Positions 55,009-64,000 of a DNA stretch of 64,000 bases are shown piece after piece. The notes beneath the pieces are model-generated. The model did not search any database, was not told where the DNA came from, and saw nothing but the letters and a program-made list of their open reading frames with translations. Within the stretch, counting starts at the first letter, position 1; the number at the start of each line of letters is the position of its first letter. The position numbers were made by a program, and so were the translations under genes. This DNA comes from Dryocola clanedunensis subsp. sulfonylureivorans (lineage in GTDB: Bacteria; Pseudomonadota; Gammaproteobacteria; Enterobacterales; Enterobacteriaceae). Location of the stretch: assembly GCF_016756775.1 (NCBI RefSeq), contig NZ_JAERMU010000011.1:1-64000 (forward strand), written 5' to 3'.

Positions 55009-55133
55009 CGTATTATTTGCTTACGTTGGGATTGAAAACGGTTCATTCTACCGCCATCTCCAGTGTATCGCCAAATCGGCTGTGCTGATTTTTAACAGTC
55101 TGCCACTCACGATGAACAAAGTTGGAAATTGAG

Positions 55134-55763
55134 ATGACAGGTAAAAAGCGTTCTGCCAGCTCCAGTCGCTGGCTGCAGGAACACTTTAGCGATAAATATG
55201 TACTTCAGGCACAGAAAAAGGGGTTGCGTTCCCGTGCCTGGTTTAAACTTGATGAAATACAGCAAAGTGACAAACTTTTTAAGCCCGGAATGACAGTTGT
55301 CGATCTGGGTGCTGCTCCTGGCGGCTGGTCGCAGTACGTTGTGACAGAAATCGGGAATCAAGGGCGAATCATTGCTTGCGATCTTTTACCAATGGATCCT
55401 ATCGTTGGTGTGGACTTCCTTCAGGGCGATTTTCGTGATGAATTAGTCGTCAAGGCCCTGCTGGAGCGTGTTGGTGACAGTAAAGTTCAGGTTGTCATGT
55501 CAGATATGGCGCCAAACATGAGCGGGACACCGGCAGTAGATATCCCACGCGCTATGTATTTAGTAGAACTGGCACTCGAAATGTGTCGTGATGTTCTGGC
55601 GCCGGGCGGAAGTTTTGTAGTGAAAGTGTTTCAGGGCGAAGGTTTCGATGAATACCTGCGGGAAATTCGCTCCCTGTTTACGAAGGTGAAAGTTCGTAAG
55701 CCGGACTCTTCTCGTGCCCGCTCACGTGAAGTGTACATTGTAGCGACCGGGCGCAAAGTATAG
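55134..55763 (+). CDS. rlmE: RlmE (FtsJ/RrmJ), 23S rRNA U2552 2'-O-methyltransferase
   Basis: 209 residues, E. coli length. SAM motif [15 protein letters not shown]; the K-D-K-E catalytic set is represented by [30 protein letters not shown] and SREVYI. It modifies U2552 in the A loop. ATG 55134 (TTGGAAATTGAG upstream) gives the MTGKKRSA start; a TTG four codons earlier is less likely. First gene of the rlmE-ftsH operon. Confidence 0.96.
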   Translation: MTGKKRSASSSRWLQEHFSDKYVLQAQKKGLRSRAWFKLDEIQQSDKLFKPGMTVVDLGAAPGGWSQYVVTEIGNQGRIIACDLLPMDPIVGVDFLQGDFRDELVVKALLERVGDSKVQVVMSDMAPNMSGTPAVDIPRAMYLVELALEMCRDVLAPGGSFVVKVFQGEGFDEYLREIRSLFTKVKVRKPDSSRARSREVYIVATGRKV

Positions 55764-55810
55764 TACCCTGACGCTGTTTGTTAACACAGTTGTAATATGA
55801 GGTTAATCCC

Positions 55811-57757
55811 TTGAGTGACATGGCGAAAAACCTAATACTCTGGCTGGTCATCGCGGTTGTGCTGATGTCTGTGTTCCAGAGCTTTGGGCCCAGCGAGTCA
55901 AACGGCCGTAGGGTGGATTACTCCACTTTCCTGTCTGAAGTGAATCAGGACCAGGTTCGTGAAGCGAGTATCAATGGACGTGAAATCAAAGTTACCAAGA
56001 AAGATAGTAACCGATACACGACTTACATCCCCGTTAACGATCCCAAGCTGCTTGATAATCTGCTGACCAAGAACGTTAAAGTTGTAGGCGAGCCGCCTGA
56101 AGAGCCGAGCTTACTGGCTTCTATCTTTATTTCCTGGTTCCCAATGCTGTTGTTGATTGGGGTCTGGATATTCTTTATGCGCCAGATGCAGGGCGGCGGT
56201 GGCAAAGGTGCCATGTCGTTCGGTAAGAGCAAGGCGCGTATGCTCACCGAAGACCAAATCAAAACCACTTTCGCGGATGTCGCAGGTTGTGACGAAGCAA
56301 AAGAAGAGGTTGCTGAGCTGGTTGAATACCTTCGTGAGCCGAGCCGCTTCCAGAAGCTGGGCGGTAAAATCCCGAAAGGCGTGCTGATGGTTGGCCCTCC
56401 GGGTACCGGTAAAACCCTGCTGGCGAAAGCCATTGCGGGTGAAGCGAAAGTACCATTCTTTACCATTTCCGGTTCTGACTTCGTAGAAATGTTCGTCGGT
56501 GTGGGCGCATCCCGTGTGCGTGACATGTTCGAACAGGCCAAGAAAGCCGCTCCGTGCATCATCTTCATCGATGAAATCGACGCCGTAGGCCGCCAGCGTG
56601 GCGCAGGTCTGGGCGGTGGTCACGATGAACGTGAGCAGACGCTGAACCAGATGCTGGTTGAGATGGATGGCTTCGAAGGTAATGAAGGCATTATCGTCAT
56701 CGCGGCAACTAACCGTCCCGACGTGCTTGACCCGGCGCTGCTGCGTCCAGGTCGTTTCGACCGTCAGGTTGTGGTGGGTCTGCCAGATGTTCGCGGTCGT
56801 GAGCAAATCCTCAAGGTGCATATGCGCCGTGTGCCACTGGCGCCAGATATCGATGCAGCAATCATTGCTCGCGGTACGCCTGGTTTCTCCGGTGCGGATC
56901 TTGCGAACCTTGTGAACGAAGCTGCGCTGTTTGCCGCTCGTGGCAACAAGCGTGTGGTATCGATGGTTGAATTCGAGAAAGCGAAAGACAAAATCATGAT
57001 GGGTGCGGAACGTCGCTCCATGGTGATGACGGAAGCGCAGAAAGAGTCCACTGCCTACCACGAAGCGGGACACGCGATTATTGGCCGCCTGGTACCAGAG
57101 CACGATCCGGTACACAAAGTGACCATTATTCCTCGTGGCCGTGCGCTTGGTGTGACGTTCTTCCTGCCTGAAGGTGACGCGATCAGCGCCAGCCGTCAGA
57201 AGCTGGAAAGCCAGATTTCTACGCTGTACGGCGGTCGTCTTGCAGAAGAGATCATCTACGGTGCGGAACATGTTTCTACCGGTGCGTCTAACGACATCAA
57301 AGTCGCGACTTCCATCGCTCGTAACATGGTTACCCAATGGGGCTTCTCTGAGAAACTCGGTCCGCTGCTGTACGCGGAAGAAGAGGGGGAAGTCTTCCTG
57401 GGTCGTTCAGTCGCAAAAGCGAAGCACATGTCCGATGAAACAGCACGTATCATCGATCAGGAAGTTAAGCTGCTTATCGAGCGTAACTATGCTCGTGCGC
57501 GTCAGCTGCTGAATGAGAACATGGACATTTTGCACACCATGAAAGATGCGCTGATGAAGTACGAAACCATCGATGCACCGCAGATCGACGATCTGATGGC
57601 TCGCCGTGACGTTCGTCCGCCAGCGGGTTGGGAAGACTCCAGCAACGGCAGCAATAACTCTGATAACAACGGTACACCTCGTGCGCCGCGTCCGGTCGAT
57701 GAACCGCGTACGCCAAACCCGGGTAACACCATGTCAGAACAGCTGGGCGATAAGTAA
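55811..57757 (+). CDS. ftsH: FtsH, membrane-anchored AAA+ zinc protease
   Basis: 648 residues: two membrane helices flanking a periplasmic domain (about 8-25 and 100-120), Walker A GPPGTGKT, Walker [10 protein letters not shown], second region of homology [20 protein letters not shown], zinc motif HEAGH, and a disordered tail. It degrades LpxC, RpoH and unassembled membrane proteins. TTG 55811 has GAGG nine bases upstream; ATG 55820 (MAKNLILW), the start used for many E. coli entries, is the alternative. Confidence 0.97.
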   Translation: MSDMAKNLILWLVIAVVLMSVFQSFGPSESNGRRVDYSTFLSEVNQDQVREASINGREIKVTKKDSNRYTTYIPVNDPKLLDNLLTKNVKVVGEPPEEPSLLASIFISWFPMLLLIGVWIFFMRQMQGGGGKGAMSFGKSKARMLTEDQIKTTFADVAGCDEAKEEVAELVEYLREPSRFQKLGGKIPKGVLMVGPPGTGKTLLAKAIAGEAKVPFFTISGSDFVEMFVGVGASRVRDMFEQAKKAAPCIIFIDEIDAVGRQRGAGLGGGHDEREQTLNQMLVEMDGFEGNEGIIVIAATNRPDVLDPALLRPGRFDRQVVVGLPDVRGREQILKVHMRRVPLAPDIDAAIIARGTPGFSGADLANLVNEAALFAARGNKRVVSMVEFEKAKDKIMMGAERRSMVMTEAQKESTAYHEAGHAIIGRLVPEHDPVHKVTIIPRGRALGVTFFLPEGDAISASRQKLESQISTLYGGRLAEEIIYGAEHVSTGASNDIKVATSIARNMVTQWGFSEKLGPLLYAEEEGEVFLGRSVAKAKHMSDETARIIDQEVKLLIERNYARARQLLNENMDILHTMKDALMKYETIDAPQIDDLMARRDVRPPAGWEDSSNGSNNSDNNGTPRAPRPVDEPRTPNPGNTMSEQLGDK

Positions 57758-57793
57758 GCCGAGTCTGACCGATGTTTTTGTGGTAAGTAATTC

Positions 57794-57820
57794 AAACCCC
57801 GGGCCTGCCCGGGGTTTTTT
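57794..57820 (+). terminator. Terminator behind ftsH
   Basis: AAACCCCGGGC-CT-GCCCGGGGTTTTTT, 36 bases after the stop. It separates ftsH from folP. Confidence 0.92.
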
Positions 57821-57856
57821 GTTTTTGTCTTAAGTTGTCTACCCAAGGGATAATTG

Positions 57857-58705
57857 ATGAAACTCAACGCTCAGGGCACCACGCTCGATCTCTCCCATCC
57901 TCATGTCATGGGGATCTTAAACGTCACCCCCGATTCGTTTTCCGACGGCGGCAAACATAACTCGCTGGTTGAGGCGGTTAAGCATGCCAACGCGATGATT
58001 AACGCCGGGGCGACAATTATTGATATTGGTGGAGAGTCGACGCGGCCAGGCGCGCTTGAAGTGAGCGTTGAGGATGAATTAGCCCGCGTTATCCCGGTGG
58101 TCGAGGCCATTGCCCAGCGCTTTGAGGTCTGGATCTCAGTGGATACATCTAAAGCAGAAGTGATCCGTGAGTCTGCGCGAGTGGGCGCTCACATCATCAA
58201 TGACATCCGTTCATTGCAGGAACCCGGCGCGCTTGAAGCGGCCGCAGAGACAGGATTGCCTGTTTGCCTGATGCATATGCAGGGGGAGCCGAAGAGCATG
58301 CAGCAATCTCCTCAGTACAAAGACGTTTTTGCGGATGTCGATCGCTTCTTTGTTGACCAAATAGCGCGCTGTGAGGCGGCGGGCATCCCAAAAGAAAAAT
58401 TGTTGCTCGACCCGGGCTTCGGTTTCGGTAAAAATCTCGGTCATAATTACCAGCTTCTTGCCCGGCTTTCAGAATTCCATCACTTCGGTTTACCGCTGCT
58501 GGTCGGGATGTCTCGGAAATCAATGGTTGGCCAGCTGCTTAACGTCGGGCCGGATCAACGCCTGAGCGGCAGCCTTTCCTGTGCTGTTATCGCAGCGATG
58601 CAGGGGGCGCACATCATTCGAGTTCACGATGTGAAAGAGACCGTAGAAGCCATGCGCGTGGTCGAGGCCACGCTTTCAGCGAAGGAAAATAACCGCTATG
58701 AGTAA
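57857..58705 (+). CDS. folP: Dihydropteroate synthase
   Basis: 282 residues, E. coli length. Joins p-aminobenzoate to the pterin pyrophosphate in folate synthesis and is the sulfonamide target. Signatures: [48 protein letters not shown] 57857 with AAGGGA upstream. It overlaps glmM by eight bases. Confidence 0.97.
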   Translation: MKLNAQGTTLDLSHPHVMGILNVTPDSFSDGGKHNSLVEAVKHANAMINAGATIIDIGGESTRPGALEVSVEDELARVIPVVEAIAQRFEVWISVDTSKAEVIRESARVGAHIINDIRSLQEPGALEAAAETGLPVCLMHMQGEPKSMQQSPQYKDVFADVDRFFVDQIARCEAAGIPKEKLLLDPGFGFGKNLGHNYQLLARLSEFHHFGLPLLVGMSRKSMVGQLLNVGPDQRLSGSLSCAVIAAMQGAHIIRVHDVKETVEAMRVVEATLSAKENNRYE

Positions 58706-60035
58706 TCGTAAATATTTTGGTACCGACGGCATCCGTGGCCGCGTAGGCGACAGCCCAATCACCCCAGACTTCGTGTTAAAGCTGGGCTGGGCCGCGGGTA
58801 AAGTCCTGGCGCGTCATGGCTCACGTAAAATCATCATCGGGAAAGACACTCGTATTTCTGGCTATATGCTCGAATCCGCTCTGGAAGCTGGCCTGGCTGC
58901 TGCCGGCCTGTCCGCCTCTTTCACCGGCCCGATGCCGACCCCTGCCGTGGCTTATCTGACTCGCGCGTTTCGTGCCGAAGCGGGTATTGTGATTTCTGCC
59001 TCCCATAACCCGTTCTACGATAACGGGATAAAGTTTTTCTCTATCGACGGCACCAAACTGCCGGATGACGTGGAAGAAGCCATCGAAGCAGAGATGGAAA
59101 AAGAAATTACCTGTGTGGATTCCGCTGAGCTGGGTAAGGCAAGCCGTATCGTGGATGCCGCTGGTCGTTACATCGAGTTCTGCAAAGGGACTTTCCCGAA
59201 TGAACTTAGCCTGAGCGGGCTGAAAATCGTCGTGGATTGCGCCAACGGGGCGACCTACCACATCGCACCAAATGTGCTGCGTGAGCTGGGGGCGAAGGTT
59301 ATCGCGGTCGGCTGCGAACCAGATGGCGTCAACATCAATGAAAAATGCGGTGCAACTGACGTTCGTATGCTGCAAGAGCGAGTGCTGGCAGAGAAAGCCG
59401 ATATCGGTATCGCGTTCGACGGAGACGGTGATCGTGTGATCATGGTTGACCATCAGGGCCTGAAGGTGGATGGCGATCAGATCCTCTACATCATCGCTCG
59501 TGAAGGTCTGCGTCAGGGCCAGCTGCGCGGCGGTGCCGTTGGTACGCTAATGAGCAATATGGGGCTGGAGTTAGCGCTTAAACAGCTTGGTATTCCGTTT
59601 ACTCGCGCAAAAGTGGGTGACCGCTACGTGCTGGAAAAACTGCAGGAAAAAGGCTGGAGAATTGGCGCTGAAAACTCCGGCCATATTATCCTGCTGGACA
59701 AAACAACCACCGGTGACGGTATCGTCGCTGCGCTGCAGGTGCTGACTGCCATGGTGCGTAACCATATGAGCCTGCACGATTTGTGCAGCGGAATGAAGCT
59801 GTTCCCGCAGATTCTGGTTAACGTTCGTTTCACCGCAGGCAGCGGCGATCCGCTTGAACATGATAGCGTCAAAAAAGTGACCGCCGAAGTTGAAGAAGCG
59901 TTGAGTGGTCGTGGACGCGTACTGTTGCGTAAATCCGGTACTGAACCTTTAATTCGTGTGATGGTTGAAGGCGAAGACAACGATCAGGTAACGGAATATG
60001 CCAATCGTATTGCTGACGCGGTGAAGGCTGTTTAA
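58698..60035 (+). CDS. glmM: Phosphoglucosamine mutase
   Basis: 445 residues, E. coli length. Ser102 in [12 protein letters not shown] is the phosphorylated active-site serine; the metal loop is [11 protein letters not shown] and the C-terminal phosphate site [11 protein letters not shown]. Makes glucosamine-1-phosphate for UDP-GlcNAc. ATG 58698 lies in the end of folP. Confidence 0.97.
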   Translation: MSNRKYFGTDGIRGRVGDSPITPDFVLKLGWAAGKVLARHGSRKIIIGKDTRISGYMLESALEAGLAAAGLSASFTGPMPTPAVAYLTRAFRAEAGIVISASHNPFYDNGIKFFSIDGTKLPDDVEEAIEAEMEKEITCVDSAELGKASRIVDAAGRYIEFCKGTFPNELSLSGLKIVVDCANGATYHIAPNVLRELGAKVIAVGCEPDGVNINEKCGATDVRMLQERVLAEKADIGIAFDGDGDRVIMVDHQGLKVDGDQILYIIAREGLRQGQLRGGAVGTLMSNMGLELALKQLGIPFTRAKVGDRYVLEKLQEKGWRIGAENSGHIILLDKTTTGDGIVAALQVLTAMVRNHMSLHDLCSGMKLFPQILVNVRFTAGSGDPLEHDSVKKVTAEVEEALSGRGRVLLRKSGTEPLIRVMVEGEDNDQVTEYANRIADAVKAV

Positions 60036-60268
60036 AAAAGCTGTGCTGTAAACGAACAAAAAGGCGGCGCTTGCCGCCTGTTATATAAGCAAAAAAGTCA
60101 GTCCTGCTGTTTTTTTCTGCAATCAGCACAAGGATAATAAATTGCCCTTGCGCAGCAGTGCTGCTTTGGTTAGTATTCTCACCCGCTTCAGTGGGTAAAC
60201 GTAACTTTGCCCGCTTCACTGGTTTGAAGCAATTGGTATGCGGTAATCCCGCAAGGAACAGGTTGATT

Positions 60269-60601
60269 ATGTACGAAGCTCTTTTAGTAGTTTTCCTTAT
60301 TGTAGCTCTGGGCCTTGTAGGTCTCATCATGCTGCAGCAAGGTAAAGGCGCTGATATGGGAGCCTCCTTCGGAGCAGGCGCTTCCGGAACACTCTTCGGT
60401 TCAAGTGGTTCTGGTAACTTCATGACCCGTATGACTGGTGTGCTGGCAACGTTGTTCTTCATCATCAGCTTGGTGCTGGGTAATATCAATAGCAACAAAA
60501 CCAGTAAAGGAAGTGAGTGGGAGAATCTGAGTCAGCCAGCGAAATCTGAGCAGACCACGCCAGCGGCACCTACCAGGCCGACCAGCGATATCCCGCAGTA
60601 A
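60269..60601 (+). CDS. secG: SecG, protein translocase subunit
   Basis: 110 residues, E. coli length. Two membrane helices (MYEALLVVFLIVALGLVGLI and about 53-73) joined by a Gly-rich loop GADMGASFGAGASGTLFGSS; Thr/Pro/Glu-rich tail. Part of SecYEG. ATG 60269 has AAGGAACAGG upstream; the 37-codon upward extension is spurious. The 233-bp gap from glmM has a GGCGGC/GCCGCC hairpin near 60063. Confidence 0.96.
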   Translation: MYEALLVVFLIVALGLVGLIMLQQGKGADMGASFGAGASGTLFGSSGSGNFMTRMTGVLATLFFIISLVLGNINSNKTSKGSEWENLSQPAKSEQTTPAAPTRPTSDIPQ

Positions 60602-60647
60602 TAGCAGTAAGCTTCTGTACGGCAGAACTGAGAGCCGTACGCAAAGT

Positions 60648-60734
60648 GCCGAGGTGGTGGAATTGGTAGACACGCTACCTTGAGGTGGTAGTGCCCGATT
60701 GGGCTTACGGGTTCAAGTCCCGTCCTCGGTACCA
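60648..60734 (+). tRNA. leuU: tRNA-Leu (anticodon GAG)
   Basis: 87 nt including an encoded CCA. The acceptor stem GCCGAGG/CCTCGGT closes, the anticodon loop is CTTGAGG, and a long class II variable arm (TGCCCGATTGGGCTTA) and TTCAAGTCC are present. It differs from E. coli leuU only in the variable arm. 46 bases after secG, likely cotranscribed. Confidence 0.97.
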
Positions 60735-60793
60735 AATCCCAGCAATTCTTGCATTTATTGCAATTCTGGCGTAGTATTTGCCACGTTTTCGGA

Positions 60794-60870
<77 letters not shown>

Positions 60871-60992
60871 CTTTCCCTGAGAGTTCTTTTTCAAATATAC
60901 TGTGAGCCATTTGGTGCCTCGCGAAGAATTTAGAAAAAAATTCTCTGGACGGTGTCCGGGCCGCTATTGCGGCATACAGGGTTCAGTTATAT

Positions 60993-61018
60993 AAAGCCCC
61001 GATTTATCGGGGTTTTTT
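60993..61018 (+). terminator. Terminator between metY and rimP
   Basis: AAAGCCCCGAT-TT-ATCGGGGTTTTTT. It resembles the known attenuating terminator between metY and the nusA operon in E. coli. The region 60871-60992 has further weak stems and no gene. Confidence 0.9.
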
Positions 61019-61077
61019 GTTATCTGACTTCAGAATAACTGGGCTATATGCCCTTTTTTTATGTCTTGGGGGTGGGC

Positions 61078-61530
61078 TTGTCCACATTAGAGCAAAAATT
61101 AACAGAGATGATTACAGCACCCGTCGAAGCACTGGGCTATGAACTGGTGGGTATCGAATTCGTTCGAGGTCGCCAATCTACGCTGCGCATCTATATTGAT
61201 AGTGAAGACGGCATCAATGTTGATGATTGCGCTGATGTCAGTCACCAGGTCAGTGCAGTGCTGGATGTCGAAGATCCTGTCACTGTGGCCTATAACCTGG
61301 AAGTTTCCTCACCTGGTCTCGATCGCCCAATGTTCATTAGCGAACATTACGTTCGCTATACTGGCGAAGAAGTGAGCATTGTGTTGCGTATGGCCGTGCA
61401 GAACCGTCGCAAATGGCAGGGTATTATTAAAGCCGTCGAGGGTGAGATGATCACGGTCACGGTCGAAGGTAAAGACGAAGTGTTCGCGCTGAGCAACATC
61501 CAGAAAGCGAACCTGGTACCCCACTTTTAA
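61078..61530 (+). CDS. rimP: RimP, 30S ribosome maturation factor
   Basis: 150 residues, E. coli length; [20 protein letters not shown] and [11 protein letters not shown] are hallmark segments. It acts in central pseudoknot formation and S19/S12 assembly of 30S. The start is TTG 61078 with GGGGGTGGG immediately upstream; the longer frame from ATG 61048 lacks an RBS. Confidence 0.95.
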   Translation: MSTLEQKLTEMITAPVEALGYELVGIEFVRGRQSTLRIYIDSEDGINVDDCADVSHQVSAVLDVEDPVTVAYNLEVSSPGLDRPMFISEHYVRYTGEEVSIVLRMAVQNRRKWQGIIKAVEGEMITVTVEGKDEVFALSNIQKANLVPHF

Positions 61531-61557
61531 TAGTTTGGATTGAGGTGAAAACCCAGG

Positions 61558-63045
61558 ATGAACAAAGAAATTTTGGCTGTTGTAGAAGCAGTTTCCAACG
61601 AAAAATCTCTTCCGCGCGAAAAGATTTTTGAAGCACTGGAAAGTGCGCTGGCAACGGCGACGAAGAAAAAATACGAGCAAGAGATCGAAGTGCGTGTGAG
61701 CATCGATCGTAAAAGTGGTGACTTTGATACTTTCCGCCGCTGGGTCATTGTCGAAGAAGTGACGCAGCCGACGCGTGAAATCACCCTTGATGCCGCTCAA
61801 TTCGAAGACCCTGCGCTGAACGTGGGCGAATACGTAGAAGACCAGATCGAATCTGTGACCTTTGACCGTATCACCACACAAACCGCAAAACAGGTTATCG
61901 TACAGAAGGTTCGTGAAGCTGAACGTGCGATGGTTGTCGATCAGTTCCGTGAGCACGAAGGTGAGATCATTACCGGCGTGGTTAAGAAAGTTAACCGTGA
62001 CAATATTTCTCTGGATTTAGGCAATAACGCGGAAGCCGTCATCATTCGTGAAGACATGCTGCCACGTGAAAACTTCCGTCCAGGCGACCGTATTCGCGGT
62101 GTGCTGTATGCCGTACGCCCTGAAGCGCGCGGCGCGCAGCTGTTCGTTAGCCGTTCCAAACCGGAAATGCTGATTGAACTGTTCCGCATCGAAGTGCCAG
62201 AAATCGGCGAAGAAGTCATTGAAATCAAGGCCGCAGCCCGCGATCCGGGTTCTCGTGCGAAAATCGCCGTGAAGACCAATGACAAACGTATCGATCCAGT
62301 TGGTGCTTGCGTGGGTATGCGTGGTGCACGCGTACAGGCAGTTTCCACTGAACTGGGCGGCGAGCGTATTGATATCGTGCTGTGGGATGACAACCCGGCG
62401 CAATTTGTTATCAATGCCATGGCCCCGGCTGATGTGGCTTCCATTGTGGTTGACGAAGACAAACACACGATGGATATCGCGGTAGAGGCAGGCAATCTGG
62501 CGCAGGCGATTGGCCGTAACGGTCAAAACGTGCGTCTGGCAGCGCAGCTGAGCGGCTGGGAACTCAACGTGATGACCGTTGATGACCTGCAGGCTAAGCA
62601 CCAGGCTGAAGCGCATGCCGCCATTGATACCTTTACCAAATACCTCGACATTGACGAGGATTTCGCCACCGTGTTGGTTGAAGAAGGCTTCTCAAGCCTT
62701 GAAGAGCTGGCCTATGTGCCGGTGAAAGAGCTGTTAGAAGTTGACGGCCTTGATGAAGACACAGTGGAAGCATTACGCGAACGCGCCAAAAACGCCCTCA
62801 CCACTCTGGCACTTGCTCAGGAAGAAAGCTTAGGCGATAGCAAACCTCAAGAGGATCTTCTGAACCTCGAAGGGATGGATCGCACGCTGGCATTCAAACT
62901 GGCTGCACGTGGTGTGAGCTCACTGGAAGACCTGGCTGAGCAAGGTGTTGACGACCTGTCAGATATTGAAGGATTAAGCAACGAAAAAGCCGGTGAGTTG
63001 ATCATGGCTGCTCGTAATATCTGCTGGTTCGGCGACGAAGCGTAA
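61558..63045 (+). CDS. nusA: Transcription termination/antitermination factor NusA
   Basis: 495 residues: RNAP-binding N-terminal domain (1-130), S1 (about 135-200), KH1 and KH2 (about 200-345, [14 protein letters not shown] and [13 protein letters not shown]) and two acidic repeats (about 350-420 and 430-495). It regulates pausing, termination and N-mediated antitermination. Start ATG 61558 follows AGGTGAAAACCCAGG. Confidence 0.97.
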   Translation: MNKEILAVVEAVSNEKSLPREKIFEALESALATATKKKYEQEIEVRVSIDRKSGDFDTFRRWVIVEEVTQPTREITLDAAQFEDPALNVGEYVEDQIESVTFDRITTQTAKQVIVQKVREAERAMVVDQFREHEGEIITGVVKKVNRDNISLDLGNNAEAVIIREDMLPRENFRPGDRIRGVLYAVRPEARGAQLFVSRSKPEMLIELFRIEVPEIGEEVIEIKAAARDPGSRAKIAVKTNDKRIDPVGACVGMRGARVQAVSTELGGERIDIVLWDDNPAQFVINAMAPADVASIVVDEDKHTMDIAVEAGNLAQAIGRNGQNVRLAAQLSGWELNVMTVDDLQAKHQAEAHAAIDTFTKYLDIDEDFATVLVEEGFSSLEELAYVPVKELLEVDGLDEDTVEALRERAKNALTTLALAQEESLGDSKPQEDLLNLEGMDRTLAFKLAARGVSSLEDLAEQGVDDLSDIEGLSNEKAGELIMAARNICWFGDEA

Positions 63046-63069
63046 TAAACTGTAGCAGGAAGGAACAGC

Positions 63070-64000
63070 ATGACAGATGTAACCGTAAAAGCGCTGGCCG
63101 AAGAGATTCAGACCTCCGTGGACCGCCTGGTACAGCAATTTGCTGATGCAGGCATCCCGAAGTCGGCTGATGACTCTGTTTCCGCGCAAGAGAAACAAAC
63201 CTTGCTGACCCACCTGAACCGTGAACACGGCTCAGCACCAGACAAGTTGACTTTACAGCGCAAAACGCGCAGTACTTTAAATATTCCAGGTACCGGTGGG
63301 AAAAGTAAATCGGTACAAATCGAAGTCCGCAAGAAGCGCACCTTTGTGAAACGTGATCCGCAAGAGGCTGAACGCCTGGCCGCGGAAGAACAAGCGCAGC
63401 GTGAAGCGGAAGAGCAAGCCCAACGTGAGGCGCAGGAAGCTGCCAATCGTCAGGCGCAAGAAAAAGCTAAACGTGATGCTGAAGAACAAGCTAAGCGTGA
63501 AGCCGCTGACAAAGCGAAACGTGAAGCTGCGGAAAAAGACAAAGTGAGCAATCAACAAGACGATATGACGAAAACCGCCCAGGCCGAGAAAGCCCGCCGC
63601 GAAGCAGAATCTGCCGAGATTAAGCGCAAAGCGGAAGAAGAAGCCCGTCGCAAACTAGAAGAAGATGCCCGTCGTGTCGCTGAAGAGGCCCGTAAAATGG
63701 CTGAAGCGAACGCTGGCGTCTGGACGGAAGAAGAGAAAGTGGAAGACGACAAAACTGATTACCATGTAACCACTTCTCAGCACGCCCGCCAGGCTGAAGA
63801 CGAAAACGATCGTCAGGTAGAAGCTGGACGGACTCGCGCTCGTACTACTGCGACTAAAGCACCACGCCAGAAGAAAGGCGGCAAGCACGGTGAATCTAAA
63901 GCCGATCGCGAAGAAGCTCGCGCAGCGGTTCGTGGTGGTAAAGGCAAGCGTAAGCCAAGCTCCCTGCAGCAGGGCTTCAACAAGCCTGCCCAGGCTGTTA
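63070..64000 (+). CDS. infB: Translation initiation factor IF2 (5' part, runs off the window)
   Basis: ATG 63070 (AGGAAC upstream) opens a frame that continues to the window end, 310 codons. Visible: the N-terminal DBD-like domain ([20 protein letters not shown]) and the long Ala/Glu/Arg/Lys-rich helical linker with repeated [11 protein letters not shown] and [13 protein letters not shown] units, ending in Lys/Arg-rich KGGKGKRK. The GTPase domain lies outside. Internal starts for the shorter IF2 forms lie downstream. Confidence 0.96.
   Translation, partial: MTDVTVKALAEEIQTSVDRLVQQFADAGIPKSADDSVSAQEKQTLLTHLNREHGSAPDKLTLQRKTRSTLNIPGTGGKSKSVQIEVRKKRTFVKRDPQEAERLAAEEQAQREAEEQAQREAQEAANRQAQEKAKRDAEEQAKREAADKAKREAAEKDKVSNQQDDMTKTAQAEKARREAESAEIKRKAEEEARRKLEEDARRVAEEARKMAEANAGVWTEEEKVEDDKTDYHVTTSQHARQAEDENDRQVEAGRTRARTTATKAPRQKKGGKHGESKADREEARAAVRGGKGKRKPSSLQQGFNKPAQAV

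Noticed and set aside
56111-57337. 408-codon open frame antisense to ftsH
   Set aside because: Shadow of ftsH codon usage; His/Arg/Thr-rich without domain signatures.
61048-61077. Upstream ATG start for rimP
   Set aside because: No RBS and no family match for the extra ten residues; TTG 61078 has GGGGGTGGG before it and gives the standard length.

Overview
The window is chromosomal DNA of a member of the Enterobacteriaceae. The housekeeping proteins (PmbA, LpoA, RsmI, GarD/P/L/R/K, ObgE, GreA, RlmE, FtsH, FolP, GlmM, SecG, RimP, NusA) are near-collinear with their Escherichia coli counterparts as I remember them, and the RNase P RNA, tRNA-Leu(GAG) and initiator tRNA-Met are almost letter-for-letter enterobacterial. 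Malonate decarboxylase, a PmrAB-type pair behind dacB and the DgaE/DgaF operon suggest a Klebsiella/Enterobacter/Cedecea-like genus. The species cannot be fixed from the sequence alone.

Layout. 1-2.9 kb: 3' end of an IS110-family transposase, a 105-bp tandem repeat, yjgA (darP), pmbA (tldE) and cybC. 2.9-10.1 kb: an accessory block with a duplicated-domain periplasmic protein, a BvgAS/EvgAS-like phosphorelay, a DUF1090 protein and a solitary fimbrial usher lacking both terminal chaperone-handling regions. 10.2-19.7 kb: the malonate decarboxylase operon mdcABCDEFGH with convergent mdcR. It has been invaded twice by toxin-antitoxin modules: a CopG/ParE-type module (toxin broken by two stop codons) between mdcH and mdcR, flanked by a 20-bp direct repeat, and a Gp49-like/XRE module abutting mdcR upstream.

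19.7-29.0 kb: an operon of poorly characterised genes: a PRD-domain protein, SFCGS glycine-rich protein, DUF4312, DUF4311 and DUF4310 membrane proteins, an amidohydrolase, DgaE-type PLP lyase, DgaF-type aldolase, an exported beta-propeller lactonase and a PRD/EIIB/EIIA regulator. Together these look like an undescribed uptake and breakdown route for an amino-sugar acid derivative. 29.0-33.6 kb: dolP-diaA-yraN-lpoA divergent from rsmI. 33.6-34.8 kb: AT-rich accessory DNA with a Cys-rich orphan, a gene remnant and an AriR-like connector. 34.8-41.5 kb: galactarate catabolism (garD divergent from garPLRK), then rnpB.

41.5-44.7 kb: an antibacterial toxin cassette (PAAR-like protein, PAAR/pyocin-S/colicin-E3-type rRNase, two different immunity genes) lying between repeats of the rnpB 3' end and terminator. 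44.8-46.2 kb: a small exported peptide, an outer-membrane barrel protein and sfsB. 46.4-64 kb: the conserved translation/cell-envelope block ispB, rplU-rpmA-yhbE-obgE, dacB-pmrA-pmrB, greA, yhbY, rlmE-ftsH-folP-glmM-secG-leuU, metY-rimP-nusA-infB. infB runs off the window end, and argG is absent between leuU and metY.
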